The notes: generated by a model from the sequence alone, not told the origin. 64,000 nt of DNA from Mauremys mutica (GCF_020497125.1 NC_059073.1:20233225-20297224); one strand, 5' to 3'; shown: positions 20,011 to 32,957, counted from the first letter of the stretch. A program made the numbers and translations.

Positions 20011-22105
20011 GCCAAACCACAATAAATTCCTCAAGTCCCTTCCTGGAGCTCCTGGTGCAGGGAATACAATTACTTCGTAGAAATGAGAGGAACTCTTCAT
20101 CCAATCAATAAATCTGAACAGTCTGATTTTTCTAGGAATGTTGCTTTGGCCATGCCTTCATGATTGTAAAGGAAAAGGTTTTCTATGTTCTAAAGTTCCC
20201 TAATGCTAATAATCTACCACCTCTTTCTAAACTACTGCTACTCCTTGAGAGTCCCAGAGACTCACTCAAACCTTCCTCTTCTATACAACAGCTATGCAAA
20301 CCCTGGATCACCATGTGACTTAAGTGTCCAATCACAACATAATCTCACCAAAGTTAAATGATCTGTGAAAAGGCAATAGCAGCCATTGTGGCTGACACAT
20401 GATTGAACTGGGGAACTTCCAGAGCTAAAAAGCATGAGCCAAAGAGCCAGCTTGGGTCATAATAGATTCATATCCTCTGTAGATCAGGCACCGAGGGGAA
20501 CTGTTACAGGCTCACCAATGGGTTACAAAAGGATATTGTAAACCAGCTTCAGAATAAGAGGCCTGTTTCTCCTATACGCTAATGGCTCCCTTTACACCAC
20601 TCTGGCAGTATAAAGAGCTCTTAAAACTCGTAGAACTGTAATTTACGTCTAACTTTAAGGTCCCATTACACAGCCAGAATGGTGTAAGGGGACCATAGTG
20701 TAAACAAAAATCAGGCCCAAGAGCTATATGAAAAGTATGCTGCAAATTAGATACAACATAACCAAACTATGTATATATCTGGCAACAGAGCAGAGGGGAT
20801 TTCAAAAGGTTCAAACCCCAGATAGGGTTTGGGCAATGCCCTCTGAATTTTGAGCCTTGCCAGAGCTCGTCTAGCTCTGGTCATAACCTAGAGCAGCCCT
20901 GGCTGTCCATACCTCCATGGCGTCTGGTCTTCTCCTAGCCATCCCATGGCAAACTGCCAGGGCATGATTCTCCTCTACCTCGCACCTTGTATAGTCATTT
21001 ATAACTGGGGGGGAAATGCTACCATCCTGCAATGATGTCTTTTTACACCCACTTGGCACTCACATTGTATTGTCATTTAACCCCAGTGCAAAGTGCCAGG
21101 CAGTGGGGGAATCAGCAGCTACAGCTGAGGATCACATCTTGTTTTCTAGAAGGGTGTGAACATTCCGGAAGCTCTGTCTTTTTGAGGGAGGGTTAGTCCA
21201 GTCTGATTTCCCTTGCTTCCACCTCCCCACATTTGCCTTTTTTCCCCTCCAAATTGTTCCCTCCAGCCTTTATGAGACACCGAGGACACAGGACACAATG
21301 TGGTTTTTTTTCCTTTCCCTGTTTAATGGGATCTGACTTTTTCACATGAATAGGTTTTCAGTCCCTGTCTTAAAAAGATAAAAGGAAAGCAAAATAATAA
21401 AATAATTAATAAAAACCTCATTCTCATACTCACAGAGAGAAAAAATGTACCAAAGTTTCCAAAGACAAAGACCTTACTGCCTCTGCCTAACCAACCAAAT
21501 CTCAACTAAAGGCAGCTTTTATCTAATGAGTAATAGGCATGCTCACTAGCCATTCCTATCTAAGGTCAAATTCTGTTTCCTGATACACCAGTATAAATCA
21601 GGTAAAATTCCAACGGAGTGAAAGGAGTCACTGCAGATTTACACCTGTGTAAATGAGACAGAATTTAGCATTTAATGAATTTAAGTTGCCCCATTTTATA
21701 TTTAGGCTCCATTAATAAATATTTTAAAGGGTTAATATATTTGTAATAAAATGTGTCCATAAATAGTTAACTGAATATGTTTAAGTCCAATAGGCCAAAA
21801 GTTTGCTTACAACCAAAACTTATCATTATCTCTAATGCATTCCTCGTGATGTGCTAACAACATCTATCCCACATGCTACTTGTGTGTAATAAGCTTATAA
21901 CACTAGTAATCATTTGTTAACCCTTTATAAAAGGAACTTGAATAGAAAGTGTGACAATTACGACAATGCAGGTGATACACATTAGCCTTGTACAGCTATC
22001 AGCCTAAAACTCATTTCCCATTTATTCCACACATCCCCACTCCAGTATTGATCCTGCAGTTCCTATTCTGGAAAAACTCCCTCTGACTTCAGTGGGACTT
22101 TTGCC
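20011..22105. other. Unassigned stretch
   Basis: No gene. Short repeats with TTTACACC...GGTGTAA-type inverted motifs occur near 20590-20720 and 21580-21670, probably old MITE remnants that I cannot name. Confidence 0.4.
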
Positions 22106-22108
22106 TAA

Positions 22109-22408
22109 GGCTAGGTCTACACTGGGGGCGGGGGAGGTTTGACCTAAGATACACAACTTCAGCTACGCGAATAGCATAGCTGAAGTCAGCGTATCTTAGG
22201 TCGATTTACCTGCCCGTGAGGACGGCAGTGAGTGGACTGCTGCCGCTCCCCTGTCGACTCTGCTTCTGCCTCTCACCGTGGTGGAGTTCTGGAGTCGACG
22301 GCACAGCGATCAGGGATCGATTTTATCGCGTCTACACTAGACACGATAAATCGATCCCTGATAGCTTGATCACTACCAGCCAATCCAGCGGGTAGTGTAG
22401 ACGTACCC
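22109..22408. mobile_element. Harbinger-type MITE with two internal hairpins
   Basis: 300 bases from GGCTAGGTCTACACT to AGTGTAGACGTACCC, flanked by TAA (22106-22108 and 22409-22411). One hairpin lies at 22141-22202 (GACCTAAGATAC against GTATCTTAGGTC) and another at 22309-22362 (ATCAGGGATCGAT against ATCGATCCCTGAT). No gene. Confidence 0.88.
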
Positions 22409-22718
22409 TAAGTAAAGATTATAGGATGGGTTCTTCATGGGTAAACCAGCCAGCAAGTTTCCTGGGTCCATCTAAGTAGGTGTAGAAGGGAGCTCTTTCA
22501 CCTTTTATCAGTGACAACACAGAAATTCTAGGGTCAAATCCTGGCCCCATGGAAGTTAATAGGACTTTTGCCATTCATTTCAATGAGGTCAAGATTTCTC
22601 CCTTGTAGTTTTAAAAACTGTTGCAACTTCCCACAGAAAAGAAGAACCCCTAGGGTTTTTGGTTTGGTTTGATTTCTTATTGTTTTTGCTTCGTTTTGTT
22701 TTTTTTACAGAACTGATG

Positions 22719-23175
22719 TGTTAGGGCTTTTCCCTCGCCCTTCCCTTGGTTCTTGTCATGTAGACAGAAAGCAGAAGACTATAGTTCGAAGTGCAGGTAA
22801 TGCGATGTTTATTGGGTTAATTAAGCAAGCATATCCATAGCTCTGTATGCTGCAGAACTTTTCTGTCCCCTTTTTACCCTGACCTCCTCCTTCTTACCAG
22901 GCTTAATTATACCTGATCCCACCACTTACAATTTATAGTCATGTTCCACTTTGGAGGGTTGTGGATCTGCGGGCTCTTTTGTATCCCATATGCGGGGTAA
23001 GGAGTGAGGTTATGTTTTGGTCAGGGACAGGCATTTCTTTGGCTTTTTAATATTTCTTATGCCTCGCCCCCCATCTTCCTTTGTCCTTCCCGACTGGTTG
23101 CTTTACCTTATCCCAGGAGAGGAGAGGAGGCAGGATTGTCCTTCAAGTGTAGGCTCATATATTAAACTCCCACTC
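22719..23175 (-). mobile_element. Reversed solo-LTR-like sequence
   Basis: The plus-strand start TGTTAGGGC would be the reversed CTAACA end of an LTR. About 80 bases in, CGATGTTTATTGGG reads CCCAATAAACATCG on the minus strand, the same poly(A) block as in the solo LTR at 12571-12583. The other end and the TSD were not found, so the right border is approximate. Confidence 0.5.
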
Positions 23176-24561
23176 TACCCAGCAACACTTTAGCTCTCTC
23201 TCTTATCTCTTTTCACCTCATCTGCTTGTGGGCAGATGTAACACACACACCGTGTCTTTGCTTCTCCCCTCCCCCGCAAAGATATTAGTAAGAATATAAA
23301 AATATCAAAAGTCAAATGGGCAAACAAGACCCAAACTTCTATCTCAGGCAAACTTACAGGCCTGAATACTACATCACCATGGATTATGATGTTGTTAAAA
23401 TTGCAAACCGCTTTAACCACCACAATTTACTGGAAAATAATGGCAGTGGAGTCGCAGTGTTGTATTCAGAAATGTGATCAAAGTAGAATATCAAAGCTGA
23501 GCCCCCTTTAACTTTGAGAACCTGGGATCTGGATATGAATTTGTACCGGGTCCCATCTCTCTTTGCATTGTACTGTGCTTTGTAAAGGGCTGGGTACATT
23601 TACATAGCTATAGAACCAGTAATAGTGATAACAGCTGGATGGTATTGTAAGAAAAGACTTATAAGAAGGGCTAAGATTAAAAGGACTTGGGCCTTTGATT
23701 GTGAGTATATTTTCCATTAGGCTCACATTTTCTGTCACTTCCTTTTCAATAGCAGGAGAAACATAGCATGACCAGGAGCAGCTCAGCACTAGGAGATAAT
23801 GGGGCTAAGCCCCACCAATAAAGTCATCTGGGTAGTGGGTCTGGTCATGTAATGTAAGGTTCAAAACCATGTGCTGCCACTGGGGGCTCCTGGTCACACT
23901 GGAGTTGAGTCAACCCCTGGAGGCTGCAGTTCACAGAACTGCCACCAGCAGGATTTGTTCAGTAGTGATAAGGGCGAGTCTGCATAATGTATTTTTGCAC
24001 CTATCTAGCTGCACAAACATAGCTGCACTAGTGCAAAGTGCAATAAATGGTCTGGACTGGTGCAATATGGGGCTTGCACAGGTGGGACTCATCGCAGGGT
24101 AAATCATGTTTGTGCACATTGCTACCTGCAGTTCCACCACTTATTTTGGGCATCAGCTACCACTGGAAACAATCTTCTCCTCCCCTGCCCCGCCAAGTCT
24201 TTCATCATTTTCATCCGACTGATACTTTACCTTTGTTTCTGATGGAGCACAAACAAAGGGCCTGATCGTATGGTCATACTCAGCCAAAACTCCAATGGGT
24301 TCTTGACTTTGCGAGAGACAGTTTACTTCCTCCTGTTTTATCTCCACCATAAATGATAGCATGAACCAAAACTGGGATAAAGTTTTTTTTTTTCCTGCTA
24401 GCTGAATTACTATTATTTGTTGTTTTATTATTTCTTAGGTGCTGATTTGCTCAGCCATGTACGAGACAGAAGAAGACACTCTTCTTGCCCCAAGGATCTC
24501 ACAATCAATACAGCAACATCCGAGTAGCAAAGCAAAACACATTGTAAGGTCATACAAAAAT
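23176..24561. other. Unassigned stretch
   Basis: No gene and no named repeat. A TGCA-rich segment lies near 23995-24120. Confidence 0.4.
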
Positions 24562-24575
24562 TATTTAAGAAGAGT

Positions 24576-24762
24576 TTCAGAGCAGCAGCCATGTTAGTCT
24601 GTATCTGCAAAAAGAACAGGAGTACTTGTGGCACCTTAGAGACTAACAAATTTATTTCAGCATAAGCTTTCATGATGCATCCAAAGAAGTGAGCTATAGC
24701 CCATGAAAGTTTATGCTGAAATAAATTTGCTAGTCTCTAAGGTGCCACAAGTACTCCTGTTC
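24576..24762. mobile_element. Fold-back retroelement fragment (possibly Penelope-like)
   Basis: Two inverted copies of a block of about 60 bases (AACAGGAGTACTTGTGGCAC left, GTGCCACAAGTACTCCTGTT right) surround a short centre. A 14-base TSD, TATTTAAGAAGAGT, flanks it (24562-24575 and 24763-24776). The long TSD argues for retrotransposition by target priming, not a DNA transposon. The sequence is one of the common short repeats of turtle genomes; assignment to Penelope-like elements is from memory and tentative. Confidence 0.7.
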
Positions 24763-25389
24763 TATTTAAGAAGAGTAATTTCTAAGTAAAAAAGTAGCAA
24801 ATATTAAAAATAGATAATGTAAAATCTGCAGGACATTCCCTGCTACAGCATATCTGTTTTATGGTATGTTAAATTGTAGCACTGAACTACATAACAATGC
24901 TGCTTTAATGTTATCAATTTGTCTTGTTTTAATATTAAAGGAGAGTGGAATTTTAGCCAGAGGTAAATGAAGAACAGTTTCAGGTCTAAAAAGTTTGGTG
25001 CTAACAAAGAAAATTATGTTTAAAGAAATAAATGATTGCAAGCTATATTTTTCAGTTGCACTTTAGTAAAGAGTGAACAAGTATTTCACTTTCATTTCCT
25101 CTTAGAAACAATAAATAGGAGATTGGAAGTAACTGAAGGACACCTGGTCATTGGTGCAAATATGGCTCGGGTCAGGAACAACCAAAAGCTGGTATGGTTG
25201 GTTAAGCGTGTGTGTATGTGCGTATATAATATATATAAATGCAGTTAGTGTTTAACTACATAGGGTGAAATCCTGGCCCTATTGAAGTCAATGGCAAAAA
25301 GACTTCAAGGAGGCCAAGAGTTCAACCTATCAATCTGTTTTAGGTACTTGTATATCCCCCATTTTATAATTCCCCCATATTTGAGCTCT

Positions 25390-25560
25390 TCAACATCTTT
25401 AATGTATTTAGCCTCACAAAACCCCTATGAAGTACTATTATCCATATTTTACAGATAGGGAATCCAAGCAACTTGTCTGTGGAGACACAGGAAGTCTGTG
25501 GTGGGTCAAGGAATTGAACCCTGGTCTCTGGCTCATACCCTAACCACCTAATTATCCTTC
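25390..25560 (-). repeat. MIR-like SINE, reversed
   Basis: The plus strand reads ATCCATATTTTACAGATAGG, AACTTGTCTGTGGAGACACA, then GAATTGAACCCTGGTCTCTG, which is MIR in reverse with a B-box-like GGTTCAATTC on the minus strand. Confidence 0.55.
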
Positions 25561-26399
25561 CACTCTTAGTGCTGGAAGACATTAAAAATTCTATCCGTGG
25601 TTGATGGTCCCCTTCTAGTAATGGATAAGAACTAGGTGTCCATACAGATTCTAGTAGCTCTGTTAGTATCTTTTGAAACTACTGACCACAAGGCATTGCT
25701 GAGTTGCCTTCAAGAATTTGTGAGAAGGGAGTGGAGTGATGGGATTGCGCTTTCCTTTCAGACAGGCCCTAGGGGGTAGTGCTAGGTACCTGGCTCTCCT
25801 TTGTTGAGACCCGAACACAGACAGTTCCATGGGTTTCCCCTCTTGTTAAATGTGTCAATGAAGCCATGAAGGGAGGTGGTGCAACATTTGCAGCTGCAAT
25901 GCCATCCGTGAGCTGATGGTAGTCTGCTACATTTCATCAAGCCCAAATTTTAGTCTGATTACATTCCTAGTGTCTGGCAGAAGTAGGGCTCTGGGTGAAA
26001 GCGAATGGACTGTGACTCAGCCTGGATAAAATAAAAGCGCAACTTGTTGGTAGGGAGAAGCATTTGGATGAGTTGGTAGAAGTTGTGTGTACCTCTGGCT
26101 CCTACAGAATCAATCATTTCTTTGGAATGACTAGATAGCAGCAATGGCCTGCAGTGCTTTTCAACATCCACAGCCTGGAGACTACAGCCATTTCTCTCAG
26201 ACATGGGCTTCACAATGGACATCTTTGTGTTGGTTAACTCTCAGCTGAACCATCAGATTGTGAGCGGTTTAGAGCTACCTCTGAACCCCACCTAGAAACT
26301 TCAGCTATTGGGGAATGCAGCTGCCTATTTCCTGAGAGTGGGATTTTTGAAAGATTTTCAAAAGCAGCTAAGTGAGTTAGACCCCTAAAGTCCATTGAC

Positions 26400-26613
26400 T
26401 TTGGTGTGGCCCAATGTGAACAAGAAATAAGGCACAAATTTTAAGTGAGGGTAATTAACAATTGGAGCTACTTACTCACTGAACATTTTAAAACCAAAAC
26501 TAGTTATTTTTCTAATTCAAACAGGAATTAATTCAGGGAAGTCCTATGACCTGTGTTATACAGGAGATTTAGATTATCACAATGACCCCTCTGGCTTTAT
26601 GATCTATGAATCA
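26400..26613 (+). mobile_element. CR1 LINE 3' end fragment
   Basis: Contains AAATTTTAAGTGAGGGTAAT, then GGGAAGTCCTATGACCTGTG and TTATGATCTATGAATC in the order of an older CR1 3' end in sense. Confidence 0.6.
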
Positions 26614-26705
26614 ATGTTGTAGACTTTCACATTTTCATTTTGTATTTTAATCATTGTAACTGAGCTGTCCAGCTGCCCTGGCAACAAACTGCATAGGAAT
26701 CTATA

Positions 26706-26738
26706 AATAATAATAATAATAATAATTAATAATTAATT
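26706..26738. repeat. (TAA)n microsatellite
   Basis: About seven AAT/TAA units followed by degenerate AATTAAT. Confidence 0.9.
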
Positions 26739-28321
26739 ACCAGTCCCCTAAATCTTCCTGTCTCCCAATTTAATTGGTATTTAATAACACATGTTCAGTA
26801 TCGCAAACACTCACTAAAACACGTTCCTAAAGGCATCTCATTTAAAGTGCATTTTCAAGTTATTTCCATTTTCACACAAGAAAATGAAGTCTATAAAGTT
26901 TAAAATATCTGGAAAGTGCTTGATGTCTGCAAATGTTCTCACGATGAGTTAGAATAGGGAAATAAAAACAGAAGCTATCTTATTTTCCCAAATGCTTTTA
27001 CGGCGCTGCACAGAACAAATTTAATGCTGAACAGCCCCACCTACTGGGGCAAAAGTTATGGCAATCTGAAAATAGCAAAACGTCTGCTACGTACACACAT
27101 TCTCTAGCAGCTTCAGCCTACATAATAACAATATATATATATTACTTAAACTTGTGAATACTTGTTCTGTAGCATACTTGGAGATGCTGTTTTTATTCTT
27201 ATGCTGAATCCCCTCATTTTCCCCATAGTTTTATTAATAGCATATAAATTGGTTCTCTCTCGATATGTATCATTTCTCATCTGTATATTAGTGAATCATA
27301 AAAAACACAGGACCAGCTGAAAAGGGCAAAACTACATTCTTTGTAGATGAGCTTCCCTGTAGGCACATCCACAACTGGAGAGCAGGGAGGAAGAAAAACC
27401 CATTAAGGATTCAGGGGAGTTTCCTCAGAATTCTTCCTTCTGTGGACAAAGTTTTCCTCCAGGGGAAGAATCAAGGAGTTTAGCCCTGAGACCATGCAGA
27501 TACCCCAAGATCTGCAGGGATTTCAGGGGATTATTTAAAGATAGAAGACCATCCAAATGCCCAGGAGTCAGATTACATCTGCCCTCAGCCAGTATTTTCC
27601 CCTGGTGGTGGCACCTCAAGCTCCCTAAACTAAACTTTCTTTTAAAAAAGGTTCATCTCTACCTCTGAGGGTTGTGAAGGTAACTTCCAAAATGTAGCTC
27701 TTGAAACTGTTAACCACACATATTGCTGACTTGCCTCCAGATGTGAGATGTGGACTTGTGAACCAGATGTAAACCCAATGCAGGAAGGTCTGCTAGGGCG
27801 GAGACTGCTGGCAGTCTGAGAGGTGTGAAGTGCCCCTATTTGTTTCATGGGAGTGTTCACCAGTAAATGTAATGATGATCATTACAATGTCAGATATTTA
27901 ATTGCTAATCCAATCCCACAAGAAAGAAATGAGAGTCATATTATGAAGCTCTGCATAATCTCCTGTAAGTGGCTTCTCATGAGTAACAAGACTTGAGTTG
28001 TGAAAAGACTTTGTAGAGTGTTTCACTTATTTCTCTAGTTTGACCTCTGCTAGTGCCTCTGTGCAGTCCTCAAGCTTTCCAGCTCTTTACCTCCAGCTTT
28101 CTGTCAGCCCAACCCCAATAGAGGGATTCCTATGACAGCAAGCGGCCATGGAGCATCTTAATGAAGGGTCTCTTCTTACACTGAATTCTCTTTTGAACAG
28201 CTGTCCTGCAGAATAGCAGGGGACACAATGCAGATCCCTCATAGTCCTACATGTGGCCCTCTTGATTTAGAATCATCCATGGGTCCAGGGACAGACAGTC
28301 TCAAGAGTTTGTCTTGAGTAG

Positions 28322-28368
28322 GTTTAAAGGTGTGTTAGCAGAACCTGCTAACTAACACCTTTTTAAAC
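28322..28368. repeat. Short hairpin, possible MITE centre
   Basis: GTTTAAAGGTGTGTTAGCAG (28322-28341) pairs with CTGCTAACTAACACC...TTTAAAC (28345-28368) across a 3-base loop, with a small bulge. Diverged inverted flanks suggest a larger MITE. Confidence 0.6.
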
Positions 28369-29467
28369 TCTGGTAGAGACAAGGCAAGTTGTGTTTTAGC
28401 ATATGCTAGTTGGTCAAGTTGAAACCTAGGAAGGACCCTTGTTTTCAATTCGTCCAGTTCACCGACCTGTCTGTGCTAGAATGCTAAAATTCTAATAAAA
28501 AAAACTTTAAATCCTAGTCAAAACAAACCCGGAGGCTATTGACCCCTCTTCCCTACCCACACATTTGCATGCAATGTAATGCATGCCCATATCTAGGAGG
28601 GGACATAAGGCCCTGAGATCAAAATTCACCCCAACAAATCATTATTCCATTGACAAAATTACCGATGCACTCTGTTAGGTCAGGATCTATTGATTAATTT
28701 CTAGGTGGTTGTATAAATCAATTGTGGGTTGTTTTTTTTTGGTACAGAGAGTAGAAGAGAGAAAAAAAGGCACCTGCGCCAGAAATCAACTAAAAATACA
28801 ATGGGCCAGGAGATACAAGGATTCCATGGGGCCATTTTTTGTAATTAACAAATTAAGAAACATTGCAAGTGCCATTTATTTCCTCAGGCTTTTCGTTGGG
28901 GATGACTTGAGGGTTGTAAGCTGTTTTTCATCCCTTTTTAGATTGTATGGAGAGTTCTTTATTATTTGAAATTTACTTTAGTTCAATTGATGATAAAATA
29001 TATTTGTTTGGATGGTGGCTTGTGCATGAACCTAGTGGCCATGACAAGCACATCATTATCAACTGGAAAAATAAATGAAATAATTTGGATCATCAATGGA
29101 ATTTGGGGGTTGATTCTACCAGATTCTGAGCACTCTGTAGCTGGATCCAACAAAACACTTTGGCACATGCTCAGTTGTTTTCCTATTTCAGCCCCTTGCA
29201 GAATCAAACCCATAAGGCACTTTACCTTGCTGACACCCTCATGCACAGGTTGAATAATCAAGAATGAGGTCACTAGATCAAATTCAGCCCAGATCACTGT
29301 TTGCCAAAAGTTATTATTATCTGATGACTGTTTGGTAATAAAAATGACTGAGAAGCTCATTCAGTTCCCGATGGACAGGTGGCTACCACATACACAAAAA
29401 ATCTAACACCAGCTTTCACCATCATTGACAGCTTCAGCAAAGAGACCCAGGACTGTATGGGTATAGA

Positions 29468-30036
29468 TAGGGCCCTACCAAATTCACAGTCCACTTAGAT
29501 CAATTTCACAGCCAGAGGGTTTTTAAAATAGTCAATTTCATGTTTTCAGCTGTTTACATCTGAAATTTCACAGTGTTGTAACCGTGGGAGTCCCAACCCA
29601 AAAGGTACCCGGAAATGGGTCTGATCGTCCTCTCTCCTCCCCAGAGCTGCTATGAAAGGAAGGAAAAGTCCTGTCTCTCCCCAGCCTAGCAGGGACTCAT
29701 AGCTAAGAGCTCCCTGGCTGGGGTGCTCCCAGGAGCAGGGGTTAACCGACCCACCTCCCACATTTCTTCCAGCTACAGGAACCTCCCGGGCTGGAGCTTC
29801 CTGCCACAGGGGTGAGGCAAGTACTCCAAGGTGGGTCTGATCTCCCCCTGAGAGCAAGAGGGATCATGCAGGGAAGGATTAAGTCCTCTCCCTCCACAGG
29901 CCAGCTGGGACTTGCAGCTAGGAGCCCCCTGACTGGGGCACACCCAGCAGCAAAGAGGAGATCAGATTTCACAGAGAAGGACTTATTTCACAGTCTGTGA
30001 CACATTTTTCACAGCCGTGAAATTGGTAGGGCCCTT
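29468..30036. mobile_element. Non-autonomous hAT element, 569 bases
   Basis: Starts TAGGGCCCTACCAAATTCAC and ends GTGAAATTGGTAGGGCCCTT, with a perfect 8-base TSD, GGTATAGA (29460-29467 and 30037-30044). The interior holds a CTCCCCAG/CTGGGGTG-rich centre and no transposase. Confidence 0.9.
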
Positions 30037-30044
30037 GGTATAGA

Positions 30045-30927
30045 GAATGAATTATGTAATTTCCCTTCTCTCATTGGGCTATTGTGCAGCTGCTTCTGCC
30101 CATTTGGGTGGACTCAGGGGGGGACTTATTTTTTCTGGGCTGTCAGTGAAGCTCCTTTCATGAGCACTAAGTTCACATAAAACACTTAAAACAATAACTG
30201 ATGGGAAATATGGCAGCCATTACAATGGTAATTGCAACTTTACATAACATTTTAAGGACCGAAGGGGAATACTTTGTCCAATTAAAGCAATAGAAAATTT
30301 AAGGAAAAGAATGTAATTACAAAAATGGCTAATATGGTATAGAACATCTAGACTATAGCTGGGAGAGTGATTTATAAAGAATAATGTATGCAAACAATGT
30401 CACCTCTATTTCTTTTCTCAATGTGTCCAAATAGTGAAATTCTCACATGTATCTGTTATTCAAAATCATTCATGACTTCTTATATATGAAGTTCTTTAGC
30501 AAATAATTCTTGGTCTGCAAATAGTTCATGCATGGCCCATTGTAAAAAATACAAATCTATGCAGTGTTGGATGGTTACATAAGACACATTGAAATCATTA
30601 GCCCCATCGGAGTCAATGGCAAGTCAGTGGCAATGCTCCCACTGAAGCTAGGATATCACCTATGGTGTTTCTGTGCCTTGCTTGAATGACTTACATAACT
30701 AACCAACAACCCCATGAATTTCAAATTGTATCGTCAAATGAGAATTTTGAGATTCATTTTTAAATGTGCACTGCTGTTGGCCAATTGTGCAATTTGAAAT
30801 TTGACTTTGGCAAGTATTCACGCTTAAAATTCACCTTTTGTAAATATTATGGCTAATCAAGCTTGATCATGACAATATTCACAGAAAGGAAACACAACAC
30901 AAATTTAAAACCATAGCTGTGGGAGAG
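30045..30927. other. Unassigned AT-rich stretch
   Basis: No gene. One short CCATCGGAGTCAATGGCAAG-type repeat near 30604. Confidence 0.4.
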
Positions 30928-31045
30928 GCAGTATGGTCCAGTGGTTAAAGCACTGGCTCAGCAACAAAAAAAAACGAGTTTTAGTCCCAGCACTGCCACT
31001 GATCTCCTATGCCACCTTTAGCAAGTTATGTCTCCTTTCCATGCC
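30928..31045 (+). repeat. MIR-like SINE with tRNA-like head
   Basis: CAGTATGGTCCAGTGGTTAA gives an A-box-like head, followed after an A-run by TTTTAGTCCCAGCACTGCCACTGA and the MIR core. Confidence 0.6.
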
Positions 31046-31050
31046 TCTAC

Positions 31051-31290
31051 AGTCATAGATTTGTAGACCCAAGGCCAGAAGTCTCACCTCATCTATAACA
31101 CAGGCCATAGAACTTCCGCTTCTTAGAGCAGATCTTTTAGAAAAACATCAGTCTTGATTTACAACTTGTCAACGATGGAGAATCCATCACGACCCTTAGT
31201 AAATTGTTCCACGGTTAATTACTCTCATCATTAAAAACGTATGCCTTAGTTCCAAGTTGAATTTGTCTAATCTCAAACCTGCAACCCTTT
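31051..31290 (-). mobile_element. CR1 LINE 3' end fragment, reversed
   Basis: The plus strand reads GTCATAGATTTGTAGACCCA, AACACAGGCCATAGAACTTC, AGATCTTTTAGAAAAACATC and GATGGAGAATCCATCACGAC, the reversed end of an older CR1. Confidence 0.75.
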
Positions 31291-32261
31291 GTTTGCCTTG
31301 CACTTGTGCAGTGCCTAGCACAATGGGCTAGAAGCTCAATAGCAGCCTCTAGCCATTATGGCAATACAAATAATTAATGCTAATAGTCACATTTATTTGT
31401 GGGAAATATTTTGCAGTAATCACTCAATTTTAATCTAGAAATGTTACAGGAAGTTCTAAAAGATTTACAAAATTCCAAATATTCCCTGTGGATCTAATGA
31501 GGAGGACTGTGCTTTGCACATCTGCAGTAACTGATTGGCATGAGCTACTAAATCAATGGGAGTTTTGCCATTGATTACAATGGGTGCAAGGATCAGGTGT
31601 TGAATTTTCAGCGTTCACCAGCTTTTGAGTCATGCAGACTTCTTCCCTAGCCTCCTTTCTTAAGTTCCTTAACAATCATTCTAGAGTGACTCACTGTGAA
31701 AGATAACACCAGTCAAAAGTAAGAAACACATTTCAGTGGTTTTAAGCACACCGGCTGTGTTGAATGCAAATTTCATCCTCATTTTAGAACTGGACCAATA
31801 TATTTCTCCGACGTGCAAAGTGCTTTGGATAAAATATTTTCCCTTCATTCCTCCCTATCCCAAACTGAACTATTGTCAAGGCTTGCAAAGTTTGCTAACA
31901 TTGTTTTCGCCTTCCCTAACTTGACGTTTCTGGGTTAGAACGGGCATTGGAAATGGAAGCACCTTTGTCTTGTAGGATTTCCATCTCAATTTTCCTGAGA
32001 CATATAGTTTCAATTATAGTTCAAATTGTGAACCTGAAGGTTTGGCAGCTTATCAGAATCAAATTGCTGAATCCTTCACTAATATGGCCCAGATCCAGCG
32101 AGCACTTATGCATGTGTGTAACTTTACTCACGATTAGTAGTTGAAGTCAATGGAAATATAGTGTATAAAGATAAGCACATGCCTGTTTGTAGGCTCATAG
32201 CCTTTAATTGTTTGTCTTGGCGGTGCTATGACTAGAGACACATGCATCAGTAGAGGAACCC
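31291..32261. other. Unassigned stretch
   Basis: No gene; only short chance frames. One ATGGGAGTTTTGCCATTGAT-type repeat near 31556. Confidence 0.4.
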
Positions 32262-32500
32262 AGGTCAGGAGTTTAAGTACTGGAATGGGAGTCAGAAGAT
32301 AAGTGTTCTATTAATGCTCCGCTACACCATTTCCATTATGACCCTGGGGAAGCCATTTAAATTCTCTGTGCTTCACTTTCCCATCTTCACAAGTGGAAAG
32401 CTAATAAGACCTAATTCGTTAATGCCCACAAAGCACTTTGAGGTCCTTTGATGGGAGTTGTTATAGAAGTGCAATGCATATTATTATTAAGTCACCTGTC
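32262..32500 (+). repeat. MIR-like SINE remnant
   Basis: Contains CATTATGACCCTGGGGAAGC, TTCTCTGTGCTTCACTTTCC and AAAGCACTTTGAGGTCCTTT, in MIR order. Confidence 0.55.
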
Positions 32501-32957
32501 ATATTCTTCCAAAAGCCCCGTGAGATCACAAAACAAATCACGTGGGGAAAACAGTTGTTTGTTTTCACATTGACCCTAATTACAGCAGCCAAATGATTTC
32601 CAATTTCTACTAAAGCAGTTTAATTTTTAAAAAAGGAGGGTGGACATTTGGGGTAAAAATGAAAGTCAATGGGATTTAGGCTCCCAAGTCATCTAGGCGC
32701 TTTTGAAAATTTGACCCATAAAGATTCGCATTATAAAATGAAAGCGCATACTGGGGCTCACAGATGGAGGCAGATTGTGAGATGGAGGGAAATTAATCCA
32801 CGTAGGGATATGAAAAGCTAAAGCAAAACAAATGGAATAAAAATAGAGTTTGTGTAACAGTCAAAACTGCAACATTCATTTCCTGCATGCCACCTATTCC
32901 CCTATCCCCACTGGGTAGTGGAATACTACTGATGTAATTTACGAGGCACTAAGAAAA

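Larger units (their letters stand above)
24777..29459. other. Mostly unassigned AT-rich stretch with a few small repeats
   Basis: Apart from the small repeats listed separately (MIR 25390-25560, CR1 26400-26613, (TAA)n 26706-26738, hairpin 28322-28368) I see no gene. A short palindromic repeat of the AAATCCTGGCCC...TTGAAGTCAATGGC type lies at about 25262-25327; similar sequence occurs near 22537 and 31540. Confidence 0.4.
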
